In this document: piece after piece, positions 1 through 8,824 of the stretch | Layout of the letters: every line of letters begins with the position of its first letter | How positions within the stretch are numbered: the first letter of the stretch is position 1 | Source: Pseudonocardia benzenivorans CB1190 | GTDB taxonomy: Bacteria > Actinomycetota > Actinomycetes > Mycobacteriales > Pseudonocardiaceae | Reading direction: 5' to 3' | Assembly (NCBI RefSeq): GCF_000196675.2 | Contig: NC_015312.1 | Span: forward strand, 3,782,001-3,846,000 | DNA: 64,000 bases | Translations under genes and position numbers: made by a program | The notes under the pieces: generated by a model | What the model was told of the DNA's origin: nothing | Seen by the model: only the letters and a program-made list of their open reading frames with translations | Database searches by the model: none

Positions 1-2
1 CG

Positions 3-236
3 ACCTACATGGTCGTCCGGCCCGACGGAGGCGGCTACGCCGTCGGCGAGGGCACCGCGGAACTCTCGGCCCCCGCCGCGGACCCGCACGACGCGACGGT
101 CGACGAGCTGGTCGACGTCTACCGCGCGGTGCAGGGCGAGCACCCCGACTGGGACGAGTTCCGCGCCGCGATGGTCGAGCAGCGCCGCCTCGTGCTGACG
201 ATCCGCCTCGACCGCGTGTACGGCTGGGGCGCATGA
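3..236 (+). CDS. PPOX-class flavin/F420-dependent protein, C-terminal part
   Basis: Only the last 77 codons are visible; the frame runs open through the left edge, so the start lies outside the window. The tail (SAPAADP...DELVDVYRAVQGEHPDW...RRLVLTIRLDRVYGW) has the shape of the C-terminus of pyridoxamine-5'-phosphate-oxidase-like split-barrel proteins, a large actinobacterial family that binds FMN or cofactor F420: an acidic linker, a helix with a conserved W, then a last strand ending in R-x-x-x-Y/W-G. No active-site residue can be judged because the N-terminal barrel is missing. The gene converges on the spermidine-synthase-like gene on the minus strand, about 50 bp away. Family assignment is likely; cofactor and substrate are not determinable. 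Confidence 0.6.
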   Translation, partial: TYMVVRPDGGGYAVGEGTAELSAPAADPHDATVDELVDVYRAVQGEHPDWDEFRAAMVEQRRLVLTIRLDRVYGWGA

Positions 237-284
237 CCTGGCCGCTCACAGGGCCCGACCCGGTCACAGGGCGCTGGGCCTGGC

Positions 285-1163
285 TCAGGGCCCGTCGGCA
301 GGACGGCCGAAGAACCCCGCGGGCGGGACCGGTGACGGCACGGCCGTCCGGTCGGTGACCACGGCCCCCGTCCGGGCGAACCGGCGCAGCTCGGCACCGT
401 GCCGCACGCCGGCCGGGAAGGGGTCGGCGGCGGTGGCCCGCGCCAGGTCGCCGAGCGGCAGCGGGTCGGCCGAGGCGAGCAGCAGCAGGTTGCCGAAGCG
501 GCGCCCGTGCCAGACGTCGCCGGCCACGACGAGGGCGCGGTGCGCCAGTACCGTGCCGACCGTCGTGACCTGGCTGCGCGCGAACGCGAGCGGTCCGCCG
601 TCGGCCAGGTTGACCGCGAGGACACCGCCCGGTGCGAGGGCGGCGGCGGCGAGCCCGGCGAACTCGACCGACGTCAGGTGCGCCGGGATCCGGGCGCCGG
701 CGAAGACGTCGACGACCAGCAGGTCGGCACCGCCCGGGGGCAGGGCCACGGCCTCGGTGCGGGCGTCGCCGACGCGCAGCTGCCAGAGGTCGTCGTCGGC
801 CGGCAGCCGGTCGCCGACCAGCCGGGCCAGCGCCCCGTCGAGCTCGACGACCGTCTGCGGGGACCGCGGCCGCGTCGCCGCGACGTAGCGTGCCAACGTC
901 CACGCCCCGCCCCCGAGGTGCACGACACGCAGCGGCTCGCCCGCGGGGGCGAGCGCGTCGACGACGTGCCCGAGCCTGCGGACGTACTCGAACTCGAGAT
1001 GGGTCGGGTCGTCGAGGTCGACGTGCGACTGCGCGGTGCCGTCGACGAGCAGCGTCCACGACGACGGCCGGTCCGGATCGGAGACCAGCTCGGCCAGCCC
1101 GTGGTCGACCTCGACGCGCACGACGACCGACGACCCCGAGGGCCCGGGCGATGGTTCGGGCAC
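285..1163 (-). CDS. Spermidine-synthase-like SAM-binding protein
   Basis: A 292-residue protein with the polyamine-synthase/methyltransferase Rossmann core: a short N-terminal beta domain (LLVDGTAQSHVDLDDPTHLEFEYVR, residues about 39-62), a glycine-rich loop (VVHLGGGAWTLARY), the acidic strand-end residue (TVVELDG) and a DVFAG segment equivalent to the catalytic-aspartate loop. Family members transfer aminopropyl or methyl groups; many actinobacterial copies are annotated only as fused MFS/spermidine-synthase relatives, and no membrane half is present here. The GTG start lies 1 bp beyond the mltG stop, so it is almost certainly co-transcribed as the last gene of the alaS-ruvX-mltG run. The true substrate is unknown; real polyamine synthesis should be treated as unproven. 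Confidence 0.75.
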   Translation of the reverse strand: MPEPSPGPSGSSVVVRVEVDHGLAELVSDPDRPSSWTLLVDGTAQSHVDLDDPTHLEFEYVRRLGHVVDALAPAGEPLRVVHLGGGAWTLARYVAATRPRSPQTVVELDGALARLVGDRLPADDDLWQLRVGDARTEAVALPPGGADLLVVDVFAGARIPAHLTSVEFAGLAAAALAPGGVLAVNLADGGPLAFARSQVTTVGTVLAHRALVVAGDVWHGRRFGNLLLLASADPLPLGDLARATAADPFPAGVRHGAELRRFARTGAVVTDRTAVPSPVPPAGFFGRPADGP

Positions 1164-1164
1164 G

Positions 1165-3417
1165 TCAGAACGCGCCGTTGGCGATCGCCTGCCGCACGTT
1201 GTCCTGGTGCTCGGCGAGCGTCGTCCCGAAGCAGGAGGTGCCGTCGGGCCGGCAGCGGACGAAGAAGAGCCAGGGGCCGGGCTCAGGGGCGAGCGCCGCC
1301 GCCATCGCCGCCTTGCCGGGCGCCGCGATCGGGGTCGGTGGCAGTCCGGCGACGGCGTAGGAGTTGTAGGGGCCGACCTTCGCGCGGGCCTCCGCGGTCG
1401 TGCGGAGGGCCTGCACGTCGAGCGGGTAGTTGACCGTCGAGTCGAGCTCGAGGCGCTGGCCCGCGGCGAGCCGGTTGTAGACGACGCGCGCCACCTTCGG
1501 CATGTCCGGGGTGATCGCCTCCTTCTCGACGAGCGAGGAGATGATCAATGCCTGGTACGGGCTGACCCCGGTCTTCGCGCCGGCGTCGGCGACGCCGGTG
1601 GCCTCGAGGATCGGCACGGACGCCGCCAGCAGTGCCTTCCAGACGTCCGTGGCCGACGTCCCGGGTTCGACGTCGTAGAGGCCCGGTGCGACGAGACCTT
1701 CGAACCGGCGCGCCGGGTCGGCCTTGGTCACCCCGTCGACGGCCCATGCGGGGACGCCGAGCTGCGCCGGGTCGGCCTGCTCCATCGCCGCGCGCAGGTC
1801 GTCGACGCTGACGCACTGGCGCCTGCCGTCGATCTGGCCGCAGCTGGCCTGTGAGATCAGGCTGAGCACGCCGGGGCTCGTCGTCCCGTCGGGGGATCGG
1901 GTGTCGTCGAGCTGGGTACCGCCGCGGATCTCCAGCTTGCCGACGCGCGAGGCGGGGTCGACGAGCTTGCCGACCGCCGCGGCGGCCGACATCCGCCCGT
2001 TCATCTGGTAGTACCCGGGCTGCACCGCGAGGATGCGCTGGTTGCCGCGGGCCGCGTGGGTGAACGCCCCGGCGCTGGCGACGACGCCGCGGCTGGTGAG
2101 CATCGTGCCGATCTGGCTGGTGGAGTCGCCCGCCTGGACACGCACGATGACGTCGCCGCTACCGGGTCCGTCGTAGTCGGGGTCGAACAGGGAGCCGAAG
2201 AGGTAGACGCCGCCGCCCGCGATCGCACCGAGCAGCACGACCGCGGCGACGACCACCACGACGAGGCGCCTCCGCCGGTGCACCGCCGACACCGGCGCAG
2301 TCCGGCGGGCGCCGCGTCTGCCGGTCGGGGCGGCCGCGGTGCGCCGGGGTGCGGCACGGTCGGGCGGCTGATCACCGGGGTCGGCGTCGGCACGCCTGTC
2401 GCCGGTGCCGGGCGAGTACGGCTCGCCCGAACCCTCGCCGCCGTCCGGGTCGGAGTAGCGGTGGGAGTACGCGTCGCCGTCGTGGGACTCGCCCTCGTAC
2501 GGTCCGCCCCCGTCGGATTCGCTGCCGTCCGACCCGCCACCGCCGGGGTCGCCACCGCCGGGGTCGCCGCCGTAGGACCCGCCGCCGGTCGGGTGGGTGC
2601 CGTAGCGCCCGCCGCCGCGGGCGTCGTATCGGGTCTCGTACGCGCGGGCGCCGGGTCCCGGGTCCTCGCGGTACCCGCCCGGCTCGGCCGTCCCCGACCG
2701 CCGGTACCCGGCCGCGCCGCGACCGGCCCGCTCCGCCGCCGCGTAGTCGTCGTCGCCGGGGTCGCGGTAGTCCGGGTACTCCGGCCGCGGCCTGCCGACA
2801 CTTGGCCGGCCGTCCCCGTGCCGGGAATCCACGTCCCGGCCATCCCCCCGCTGGGCATCCGCACGAGCGTCCGCACGGGCGCCGACGCTGCGGGCGCGGA
2901 CGGTCTCCGCGACGGCGCCCTCGTCGGCGACCGGCTCGCGACGGCGCGCACGCGACGCCGGTGGCATCGACGGGACCGTCCCCGGGTCGTAGGGGTCGGC
3001 CGGCTCGGCACGCCGGCGCCGGCCTCCCGCGGCGCGGCGGGCCGTCGACCCGGCGGCCGGAAGCTCCGGTCCCGAGCCCGTTCCGAACGAGGTGGCCCCG
3101 AACGAGGTGGCCCCGAACGAGGTGGCGAGGTCGTCGGCATCGCGACGAGCGCGCCGGCCCCGGTATCCGGGGAGCTTCTCGGTGCCCTGCTCGGTCTCGT
3201 GCCCCGGACGCTCGCGGCGACGCCGCGGCTCGCGCGCGGGCGGCTCGCCGTTCACCCGGTGGGCACCGCTGTGCCTGCCGAGGGACGACCCCGACGGGTC
3301 GGCGGGCCCCGGGCGGGGCTCGTCGTGCCAGGGCTCCGCGCGCCGCGGTGCCGCTGCGGCGCGGCGCGGCGGCGGCCGCCCGTCGTCTCGGCCGCGGCCG
3401 TCCGACCCCTCGGTCAC
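1165..3417 (-). CDS. mltG: Endolytic murein transglycosylase MltG with long disordered N-terminus
   Basis: MltG (YceG) cleaves nascent glycan strands inside the chain at the outer face of the membrane and sets peptidoglycan chain length. The C-terminal 340 residues are typical: a LysM-like portion after the membrane anchor, then the catalytic domain with the SSLVEKEA motif (Glu about residue 631 and 633), ARVVYNRLAAGQRLELDST and GPYNSYAVAGLPPTPIAAPG. One membrane segment (about residues 386-409, after an RRRR stop) makes it type II. The preceding 385 residues are cytosolic and low-complexity (Gly, Asp, Arg, Tyr, Pro rich) with a perfect ATSFG triplication, about twice the usual total length. 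GTG start; an internal start cannot be excluded because the N-terminus is poorly conserved by nature. Follows ruvX as in mycobacteria. Confidence 0.92.
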   Translation of the reverse strand: MTEGSDGRGRDDGRPPPRRAAAAPRRAEPWHDEPRPGPADPSGSSLGRHSGAHRVNGEPPAREPRRRRERPGHETEQGTEKLPGYRGRRARRDADDLATSFGATSFGATSFGTGSGPELPAAGSTARRAAGGRRRRAEPADPYDPGTVPSMPPASRARRREPVADEGAVAETVRARSVGARADARADAQRGDGRDVDSRHGDGRPSVGRPRPEYPDYRDPGDDDYAAAERAGRGAAGYRRSGTAEPGGYREDPGPGARAYETRYDARGGGRYGTHPTGGGSYGGDPGGGDPGGGGSDGSESDGGGPYEGESHDGDAYSHRYSDPDGGEGSGEPYSPGTGDRRADADPGDQPPDRAAPRRTAAAPTGRRGARRTAPVSAVHRRRRLVVVVVAAVVLLGAIAGGGVYLFGSLFDPDYDGPGSGDVIVRVQAGDSTSQIGTMLTSRGVVASAGAFTHAARGNQRILAVQPGYYQMNGRMSAAAAVGKLVDPASRVGKLEIRGGTQLDDTRSPDGTTSPGVLSLISQASCGQIDGRRQCVSVDDLRAAMEQADPAQLGVPAWAVDGVTKADPARRFEGLVAPGLYDVEPGTSATDVWKALLAASVPILEATGVADAGAKTGVSPYQALIISSLVEKEAITPDMPKVARVVYNRLAAGQRLELDSTVNYPLDVQALRTTAEARAKVGPYNSYAVAGLPPTPIAAPGKAAMAAALAPEPGPWLFFVRCRPDGTSCFGTTLAEHQDNVRQAIANGAF
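3083..3126. repeat. Three tandem 15-bp copies inside mltG
   Basis: The unit CCGAACGAGGTGGCC occurs at 3083-3097 and 3098-3112 and, lacking its last base, at 3113-3126. On the minus strand it encodes ATSFG three times in the disordered region of MltG. Because the unit is a multiple of three, copy-number change keeps frame, so the tract may vary between strains. Confidence 0.9.
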
Positions 3418-3519
3418 CGGAGCCGGCCGGAGCTGCCGACGTCGGGCGCAACGGGGTTCACAGGTCCCGACAATACCGACGCCCCGACCGCGCGCGGACC
3501 GGCTCCTTCCTGCCGACCG

Positions 3520-3969
3520 TCACCGGGGCCGGGCGTCGAGCCAGCCCTGCAGGATCGCGACGGCCGCCGCCTGGTCGACGACCGCCCGCTGCCGCTTGCC
3601 CTTGACGCCGCGTTCGCGCAGCTGGCGGGTGGCGACGACGGTGGTCAGCCGCTCGTCGGAGAGCTCGACGGGGACGTCGAGGACGGCGACGAGGTCGTCG
3701 GCGAAGGCGCGGGCCGCCGCCGCGGCGGGACCCTCGGCACCGGCCAGCGTGCGCGGCAGCCCGACGATCACCTGCACCACGTCGTGCTCCGCCACGAGCG
3801 CGGCGATCTCGCGCAGGTCCGACCCGCTGCGGTCGCCCGCCTCCCGCAGGTCGCGCGCGACGGTGACCAGCGGCGTCGCGAGCATGCCGTCGGGGTCCGA
3901 CAGGGCCACACCGACCCTGACGGCCCCGACGTCGATCCCGAGCCGGCGGCCGCGCCGGGGAGCGCTCAC
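3520..3969 (-). CDS. ruvX: Holliday junction resolvase-like RuvX/YqgF
   Basis: A 149-residue RNase-H-fold nuclease of the YqgF family, implicated in pre-16S rRNA 5' processing and proposed to act on Holliday junctions. The first strand [20 protein letters not shown] carries the catalytic Asp, [13 protein letters not shown] the middle motif with its Gly-Leu-Pro, and [18 protein letters not shown] the conserved D-E-R segment; [16 protein letters not shown] is the usual C-terminal helix with the final acidic residue. The GTG start overlaps the alaS stop by 4 bp (GTGA), so it is translationally coupled. Length and position between alaS and mltG match the standard actinobacterial arrangement. Confidence 0.93.
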   Translation of the reverse strand: MSAPRRGRRLGIDVGAVRVGVALSDPDGMLATPLVTVARDLREAGDRSGSDLREIAALVAEHDVVQVIVGLPRTLAGAEGPAAAAARAFADDLVAVLDVPVELSDERLTTVVATRQLRERGVKGKRQRAVVDQAAAVAILQGWLDARPR

Positions 3970-6629
3970 CCGGCGGCGAGCGCGGAGCGCAGCGCGGCGA
4001 TGGCGTCGGGGACGCCCGCCGGGTTCTGCCCGCCGCCCTGAGCGAGATCGGGCTTGCCGCCGCCGCGGCCGCCGACGGCGGGCGCGAACGCCGGGATGAG
4101 CTTCCCCGCGGCGAGGCCGCGGTCGCGCGCGGCGGCGGTCGTCGCCACGACGAAGGAGACCTTGTCGCCGTCGGTGCCGAACAGGGCGACGACACCCGGC
4201 CGGTCGCCCAGCCGCCCCCGCACGTCGGCGGCGAGCGCGCGCAGGTCGTTACCCGAGACCCCGGCCGGGGCCGCGACCGCGACCAGTGCGATCCCGGCGA
4301 CGTCCTCCGCGCCGTCGGCGAGTGCACCCGCGGCGCCCAGCGCGGCGTCGGCCCGGTGCTTCTCGAGGTCGCGCTCGGCGGTGCGCAGCCGCTCCACCAG
4401 CGCGGCGATGCGGTCTGGCAGCTCGTCGGGGCGTGCCTTGAGCTGGTCGGAGATCTGCGAGAGCAGCAGGTGCTCGGTCGAGACCTGGCGCAGCGCGTCG
4501 TTGCCGACGAGGGCCTCGACGCGACGGACGCCCGAGCCGATGGACGCCTCCGACAGCACCTTGACGATGCCCAGCTCGCCGGTGCGCGCGACGTGCGTGC
4601 CGCCGCACAGCTCGCGCGAGTAGTCCCCCATGTCGACGACGCGGACCCGGTCGCCGTACTTCTCGCCGAACAGCATCATCGCGCCGAGCCGGCGGGCCTC
4701 GTCCATGGAGGTCTCGTACGTCTCGACCTCGCGGTTCTCCTGCAGCTTCGTGTTGACCTCCTCCTCGATCTCGGCGAGCGCCGCGGCGGGCACGGCGCCG
4801 GACGGGGAGGTGAAGTCGAACCGCAGCCTGCCGGGGGCGTTGAGCGACCCGGCCTGCGCCGCCGCCGTGCCCAGGGCCCCGCGGACGCCCGCGTGCACGA
4901 GGTGGGTGGCGGTGTGGGCCCGGGAGATCGACGCGCGGCGGGCGACGTCGACCTCGGCGACGACGGCGTCGTCGACCGCGACGGTCCCGGCCTCGACGGT
5001 GCCGCGGTGCACGCGCAGCCCCGCGACCGGCGACTGCACGTCGTCGATGCGGACGATGGCCGATCCGGTGCGCAGCACGCCGTGGTCGGCCTGCTGGCCG
5101 CCCGCCTCGGCGTAGAACGGGGTGCGGTCGAGCACGACCTCGACCTGCTGGCCCTCGCTCGCGGCGGGGACCGCCGCCCCGTCGACGACGAGGCCGACGA
5201 CGGTGCCCTCGGCGGCGAGCTCGGTGTAGCCGAGGAACGTCGTGGTGCCGTGGGCGTCGAGCAGCGGGCGGTAGACCGAGCCGTCGTGGTGGCCGGTCTT
5301 GCGCGCGGCCGCGTCGGCCTTGGCTCGGGTGCGCTGCTCGGTCATGAGCGCGGCGAACCGGTCCTGGTCGACGGTGAGCCCGGCCTCGGCAGCCATCTCC
5401 AGCGTCAGGTCGATCGGGAAGCCGTACGTGTCGTGCAGCTGGAACGCCTGGTCGCCGGCGAGCGTCGTGCCGCCGGCCCTGCGGGTGTCGGCGACGGCCA
5501 CGTCGAAGATGCGCGATCCCGCGGTCAGCGTCTGCAGGAACGCCTCCTCCTCGGCGCGGACGACGGCGGAGATGCGCTCGAAGTCGGTGACCAGCTCCGG
5601 GTAGGACGGCGCCATCTCGTCGCGGACGACCTCGGCGAACGCGCCCAGCACGGGCTCCTGCACGCCGAGCAGCCGCGACGAGCGCACGATGCGGCGCAGC
5701 AGCCGCCGCAGGACGTAGCCGCGCCCGTCGTTGGAGGGGGTGACACCGTCACCGATGATCATGACGCCGGACCGGGCGTGGTCGGCGATGACGCGGAAGC
5801 GGACGTCGTCCTCGTGCGAGGCGCCGTAGCGCCGTCCGGACAGCTCCTCGGCACGGGTGATCACCGGCCGGACCAGGTCGGTCTCGTAGACGTTGTCGAC
5901 GCCCTGCAGCAGGTACGCGACCCGCTCGATGCCCAGCCCGGTGTCGATGTTCTTCGCGGGCAGCTCACCGATGATCGGGAAGTCGTCCTTGGTCCCGCCG
6001 GCGGCCCGCTCCTTCTCCATGAAGACCAGGTTCCAGATCTCCAGGTAGCGGTCCTCGTCGACGACGGGCCCGCCCTCACGGCCGTACTGCGGCCCGCGGT
6101 CGTAGTAGATCTCCGAGCACGGGCCGCACGGCCCGGCGACGCCCATCGACCAGTAGTTGTCGGCCATGCCGCGGCGCTGGATCCGCTCGGCGGGGATGCC
6201 CGCGATGCGCTGCCACAGACCGGCGGCCTCGTCGTCGTCGTGGAAGACGGTGACCCAGATGCGGTCGGGGTCGAGGCCGTACCCGCCGTCGGACGTCGAC
6301 GACGTGATGAGGCGCCACGCGTGCTCGATGGCGCCCTCCTTGAAGTAGTCGCCGAAGGAGAAGTTCCCCGCCATCTGGAAGAAGGTGTTGTGCCGCGTCG
6401 TGCGGCCCACCTCGTCGATGTCGCCGGTGCGCACGCACTTCTGGATCGACGTCGCCCGCGGGTACGGCGCCGGCGCGTCGCCGAGGAAGTACGGCTTGAA
6501 CTGGACCATGCCGGCGTTGACGAACAGCAGCGTCGGGTCGTCGAGGATCAGCGACGCGCTCGCGACGCGGGTGTGGCCGGTGCCGGTGAAGTGGTCGGTG
6601 AAGCGGCGGGCGATCTCATGGGTCTGCAC
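3966..6629 (-). CDS. alaS: Alanine--tRNA ligase
   Basis: An 887-residue class II aminoacyl-tRNA synthetase that charges tRNA-Ala. The catalytic domain starts at the N-terminus ([29 protein letters not shown], motif 2 [21 protein letters not shown], residues about 75-95). The editing domain holds the zinc-binding HTATH (572-576) and CGGTH (675-679) motifs. The C-terminal DHHA1/C-Ala part ends with [15 protein letters not shown], the glycine-rich loop typical of the family. Full length, GTG start. It heads a leftward operon with ruvX, mltG and the spermidine-synthase-like gene, and sits immediately downstream of the DUF6167 gene, as in other actinobacteria. Confidence 0.98.
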   Translation of the reverse strand: MQTHEIARRFTDHFTGTGHTRVASASLILDDPTLLFVNAGMVQFKPYFLGDAPAPYPRATSIQKCVRTGDIDEVGRTTRHNTFFQMAGNFSFGDYFKEGAIEHAWRLITSSTSDGGYGLDPDRIWVTVFHDDDEAAGLWQRIAGIPAERIQRRGMADNYWSMGVAGPCGPCSEIYYDRGPQYGREGGPVVDEDRYLEIWNLVFMEKERAAGGTKDDFPIIGELPAKNIDTGLGIERVAYLLQGVDNVYETDLVRPVITRAEELSGRRYGASHEDDVRFRVIADHARSGVMIIGDGVTPSNDGRGYVLRRLLRRIVRSSRLLGVQEPVLGAFAEVVRDEMAPSYPELVTDFERISAVVRAEEEAFLQTLTAGSRIFDVAVADTRRAGGTTLAGDQAFQLHDTYGFPIDLTLEMAAEAGLTVDQDRFAALMTEQRTRAKADAAARKTGHHDGSVYRPLLDAHGTTTFLGYTELAAEGTVVGLVVDGAAVPAASEGQQVEVVLDRTPFYAEAGGQQADHGVLRTGSAIVRIDDVQSPVAGLRVHRGTVEAGTVAVDDAVVAEVDVARRASISRAHTATHLVHAGVRGALGTAAAQAGSLNAPGRLRFDFTSPSGAVPAAALAEIEEEVNTKLQENREVETYETSMDEARRLGAMMLFGEKYGDRVRVVDMGDYSRELCGGTHVARTGELGIVKVLSEASIGSGVRRVEALVGNDALRQVSTEHLLLSQISDQLKARPDELPDRIAALVERLRTAERDLEKHRADAALGAAGALADGAEDVAGIALVAVAAPAGVSGNDLRALAADVRGRLGDRPGVVALFGTDGDKVSFVVATTAAARDRGLAAGKLIPAFAPAVGGRGGGKPDLAQGGGQNPAGVPDAIAALRSALAAG

Positions 6630-6691
6630 GGGGACGGCTCTCTACGTGATGCGGTCGGTGGGCCGAGGGGCGGGGCGGACGCGCGTGCGGG

Positions 6692-6997
6692 TCAACGCCC
6701 CGCCCGGCGCGCTCGCCGGGGGCTCGTCGCCGGGTCCTCTGCGACGGCGTCGGCGAAGGTGGGGACGGGGGTGCCGGTGCGGCGCTCGACCATGTCGGCC
6801 AGCTCCTGCTCGCGCGACTGCATGCCGGCGCGGACCTCCGCGCCGAACGCACCGAGGCCGGCACCGAGCTCGCGCAGCCCATCGGCGATGTTGGCGCCCA
6901 TCCCGGCCGGGGTGAGGCTCTGCGCGGCGCGCGTGGCACGCCTGCTGCCGTAGACGCCCGCGGCGACGCCGACGCCGAGCCAGAACAGCCGCTTCAC
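6692..6997 (-). CDS. DUF6167-type small membrane-anchored protein
   Basis: A 101-residue protein with a short hydrophobic N-terminus (MKRLFWLGVGVAAGVYGSRR) that is probably a signal anchor, followed by an amphipathic helical middle (GANIADGLRELGAGLGAFGAEVRAGMQSREQELADMVE) and a basic, disordered tail. Proteins of this form lie next to alaS in many actinobacteria and carry only a DUF6167 label; no function is known to me. The ATG overlaps the stop of the DUF948 gene upstream by 4 bp (ATGA), so the two are coupled and may act as a pair at the membrane. Confidence 0.75.
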   Translation of the reverse strand: MKRLFWLGVGVAAGVYGSRRATRAAQSLTPAGMGANIADGLRELGAGLGAFGAEVRAGMQSREQELADMVERRTGTPVPTFADAVAEDPATSPRRARRAGR

Positions 6998-7371
6998 GCG
7001 CGGGCCTTCTTCCTGCCCTTGCCCGCGCGGCGGGCCTTGATCGCCTTGTTGACGCCGTAGGAGAACGCGGCGGCACGCACGAGCGGGCCACCGAGCGTCG
7101 CGGTGAACAGCGAGGACAGGACCGACACGTTGGCGGTGACGGTGCGGGCCCCGGCGGTGATCCCGTCGACACGTTCCAGCTGCGTGTTGACCTGGTTGAG
7201 CGTGGTGTGCGCGTCGGACAGCAGCGGCGCGCTGCCCTCGTGGGCCTTGCGGATCGCGACGGTGGCCTCGTCGAGGGTGCGGCCGAGCTTGATCAGCGGG
7301 ACGGCCGCGATCAGCACCAGTACGACGAACGCGCCGGCGGCGATCAGCGCGGCGATCTGGCCAGCCGACAC
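6994..7371 (-). CDS. DUF948 domain membrane protein
   Basis: A 125-residue protein with one N-terminal membrane segment (IAALIAAGAFVVLVLIAAVPLIKLG, about residues 6-30) and a helical, probably coiled-coil-forming stretch (LDEATVAIRKAHEGSAPLLSDAHTTLNQVNTQLERVDGITAGARTVTANVS) that matches the DUF948 pattern, then a basic C-terminal tail with GKGRKKARA. The GTG start is supported by a strong AGGAGG four bases upstream. It starts the run DUF948-DUF6167-alaS-ruvX-mltG, a very common actinobacterial order; function unknown. Confidence 0.82.
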   Translation of the reverse strand: MSAGQIAALIAAGAFVVLVLIAAVPLIKLGRTLDEATVAIRKAHEGSAPLLSDAHTTLNQVNTQLERVDGITAGARTVTANVSVLSSLFTATLGGPLVRAAAFSYGVNKAIKARRAGKGRKKARA

Positions 7372-7452
7372 GTGTCCTCCTGACCCGGACGACGAGGCCC
7401 GGTGACGATGTCTGGTGATCGTCGCCAGGCTACTCCCCGGGCGGTTCGCCGC

Positions 7453-8469
7453 TCAGCCGACCCGTTCGTCCCGGTCCGCCTGCGCGGGGGACTCCGCACG
7501 GGCCCCGTCGGCGCCGTCGCCGGTCGCCTCGCCCGCCCCGTCGCCAGGGCCGTCGCCCGGTCCCCGGCCCGCGGCCGCGTCGGCCAGCAGCAGTGCCGCC
7601 GCCTCGTGGTCGACGAGAACCTGACGCAGCCGGGTGAGGGCCCGGTGCTGGGTCACCCGGACCGCGCCGGGTGTCGAGCGCACGGCGTGCGCGGTCTCCT
7701 CGGCGGACAGCCCGACGGCGACGCGGAGGACGATCACCTCGCGCTGGCGCGGGGTCAGGGTGTGCAGCAGCTCCCCCAGCCGCTCGCCGAGCTCGACGGC
7801 CAGCGCGCGGTGCTCCGGGCTCTCCGCCCCCGACACGGTGTCGGGCACCTCGGGGACCGGCTCGGACCGGTTGCGGCCGATGGCCCGGAACGCGTCGGTG
7901 ACCTTGTGGGCCGCGATGCCGTAGACGAAGGCGCGGAACGACAGTCCCTTCACGGTGTAGTTGGGCAGCGCCCGCACGACGGCGAGGCAGACGTCCTGCG
8001 CGACGTCCTCGGCGGCGCCGATCACGGACTCCTGGCGGCCGAGCCGGGCGCGGCAGTACCGCAGCACCATGGGGTGGATGAGGGCGAGCAGCGCGTCCCG
8101 GGCGGCCGGGTGACCTGCGGCGGCGTCGCCGACGAGCGCCTCCAGCTGCTCGGCGGGACCCTCCGGGACGGGCTCGGCGGCGGCCTTCGCGGCGAGCGGG
8201 TCCTCGGCGAGCGCGAGCGCGGCGTCGGCGGGGCCGACCGCCCCGTCGGGCGTCGGCGGTGCGGCCGCGTCGGGCGCGACGCGCGGGCGCGGCAGCACCG
8301 GAACGGGCGGTGTCGAGGTGGTGACCGCGGCCGCGGCACCGGATGTGGCCATGACACCGGATGTGGCTCTGACACCGGATGTGGCTCTGGCAGACGGGAC
8401 CGGGTACTTCGCGGGCGGCGTGGTGACCGGCGTCCGGGTCGTCACGGTCGCGGCGGTCGCGGCGGTCAT
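7453..8469 (-). CDS. shbA: RNA polymerase sigma factor, ShbA/SigD type
   Basis: The C-terminal 200 residues are a sigma-70 region 2 plus region 4 protein: GAAEDVAQDVCLAVVRALPNY...FRAFVYGIAAHKVTDAFRA (region 2) and LTPRQREVIVLRVAVGLSAEETAHAVRSTPGAVRVTQHRALTRLR (region 4). This pattern, including KVTDAFRA and the HRALTRLR end, is that of Streptomyces ShbA and mycobacterial SigD; ShbA is known to drive the principal sigma gene. The N-terminus is an Ala/Thr/Pro-rich extension of about 120 residues not usual for the family. ATG at 8469 was chosen as the most upstream start outside the divergent promoter region; ATG at 8352 (299 residues) is an alternative. No anti-sigma gene is adjacent. Confidence 0.8.
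   Translation of the reverse strand: MTAATAATVTTRTPVTTPPAKYPVPSARATSGVRATSGVMATSGAAAAVTTSTPPVPVLPRPRVAPDAAAPPTPDGAVGPADAALALAEDPLAAKAAAEPVPEGPAEQLEALVGDAAAGHPAARDALLALIHPMVLRYCRARLGRQESVIGAAEDVAQDVCLAVVRALPNYTVKGLSFRAFVYGIAAHKVTDAFRAIGRNRSEPVPEVPDTVSGAESPEHRALAVELGERLGELLHTLTPRQREVIVLRVAVGLSAEETAHAVRSTPGAVRVTQHRALTRLRQVLVDHEAAALLLADAAAGRGPGDGPGDGAGEATGDGADGARAESPAQADRDERVG
8338..8391. repeat. Three tandem 18-bp copies in the sigma factor N-terminus
   Basis: Units at 8338-8355, 8356-8373 and 8374-8391 share ACCGGATGTGG and differ at one to three of the last bases. On the minus strand they encode a repeated SGVRAT/SGVMAT segment in the disordered N-terminus of the sigma factor, keeping frame. 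Confidence 0.88.
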
Positions 8470-8824
8470 CGGCGTGGGGTGCCGGCGGCGGCCGGCTCTG
8501 ACGGAGCGTGCATCGGGGTCCCCTCCCTGCACCGGAGCCGCCATCGGTGGACCACCGGGCAACTCCGAATGTCCGACCGGTGCCGATCCGCGGTGAGGAA
8601 GCGGGCCCCGTTCACGGCAGCGCAAGAGGACTCGACGTCGATTCTCACCCACCGCGATCCCCCGACCGCCGGCGTGCGAGCCTCCCCCGCTGTACGGATC
8701 ATGGAGACCGCTGTGCCCGGCGGTATCTCCACGACGTTCGACTTTCAAGTACAAATCCGTATCTTGGGTGAATCCCGACTTGGAGTCAAGGGTAATTGGG
8801 CCCGGATTGGCTACGCTGCGTGTA
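8470..8824. other. Divergent regulatory region between sigma factor and tetR
   Basis: This 355-bp stretch separates two divergent starts. Its right half (about 8735-8820) is conspicuously AT-richer than anything nearby, containing GACTTTCAAGTACAAATCC and GGTAATTGGG, as expected of promoter DNA. The open frames across it have no recognisable protein features, so I regard it as non-coding. Confidence 0.55.
8812..8824 (+). promoter_or_regulatory. Candidate -10 for leaderless tetR transcript
   Basis: TACGCT at 8812-8817 fits the actinobacterial TANNNT -10 pattern and ends 7 bp before the ATG at 8825, the spacing that gives a leaderless mRNA. There is no Shine-Dalgarno sequence before this ATG. 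No convincing -35 is seen, so this rests on spacing alone. Confidence 0.4.

Noticed and set aside
4356-6953. An 865-codon plus-strand frame opposite alaS
   Set aside because: Antisense of a full-length alaS; no protein features.
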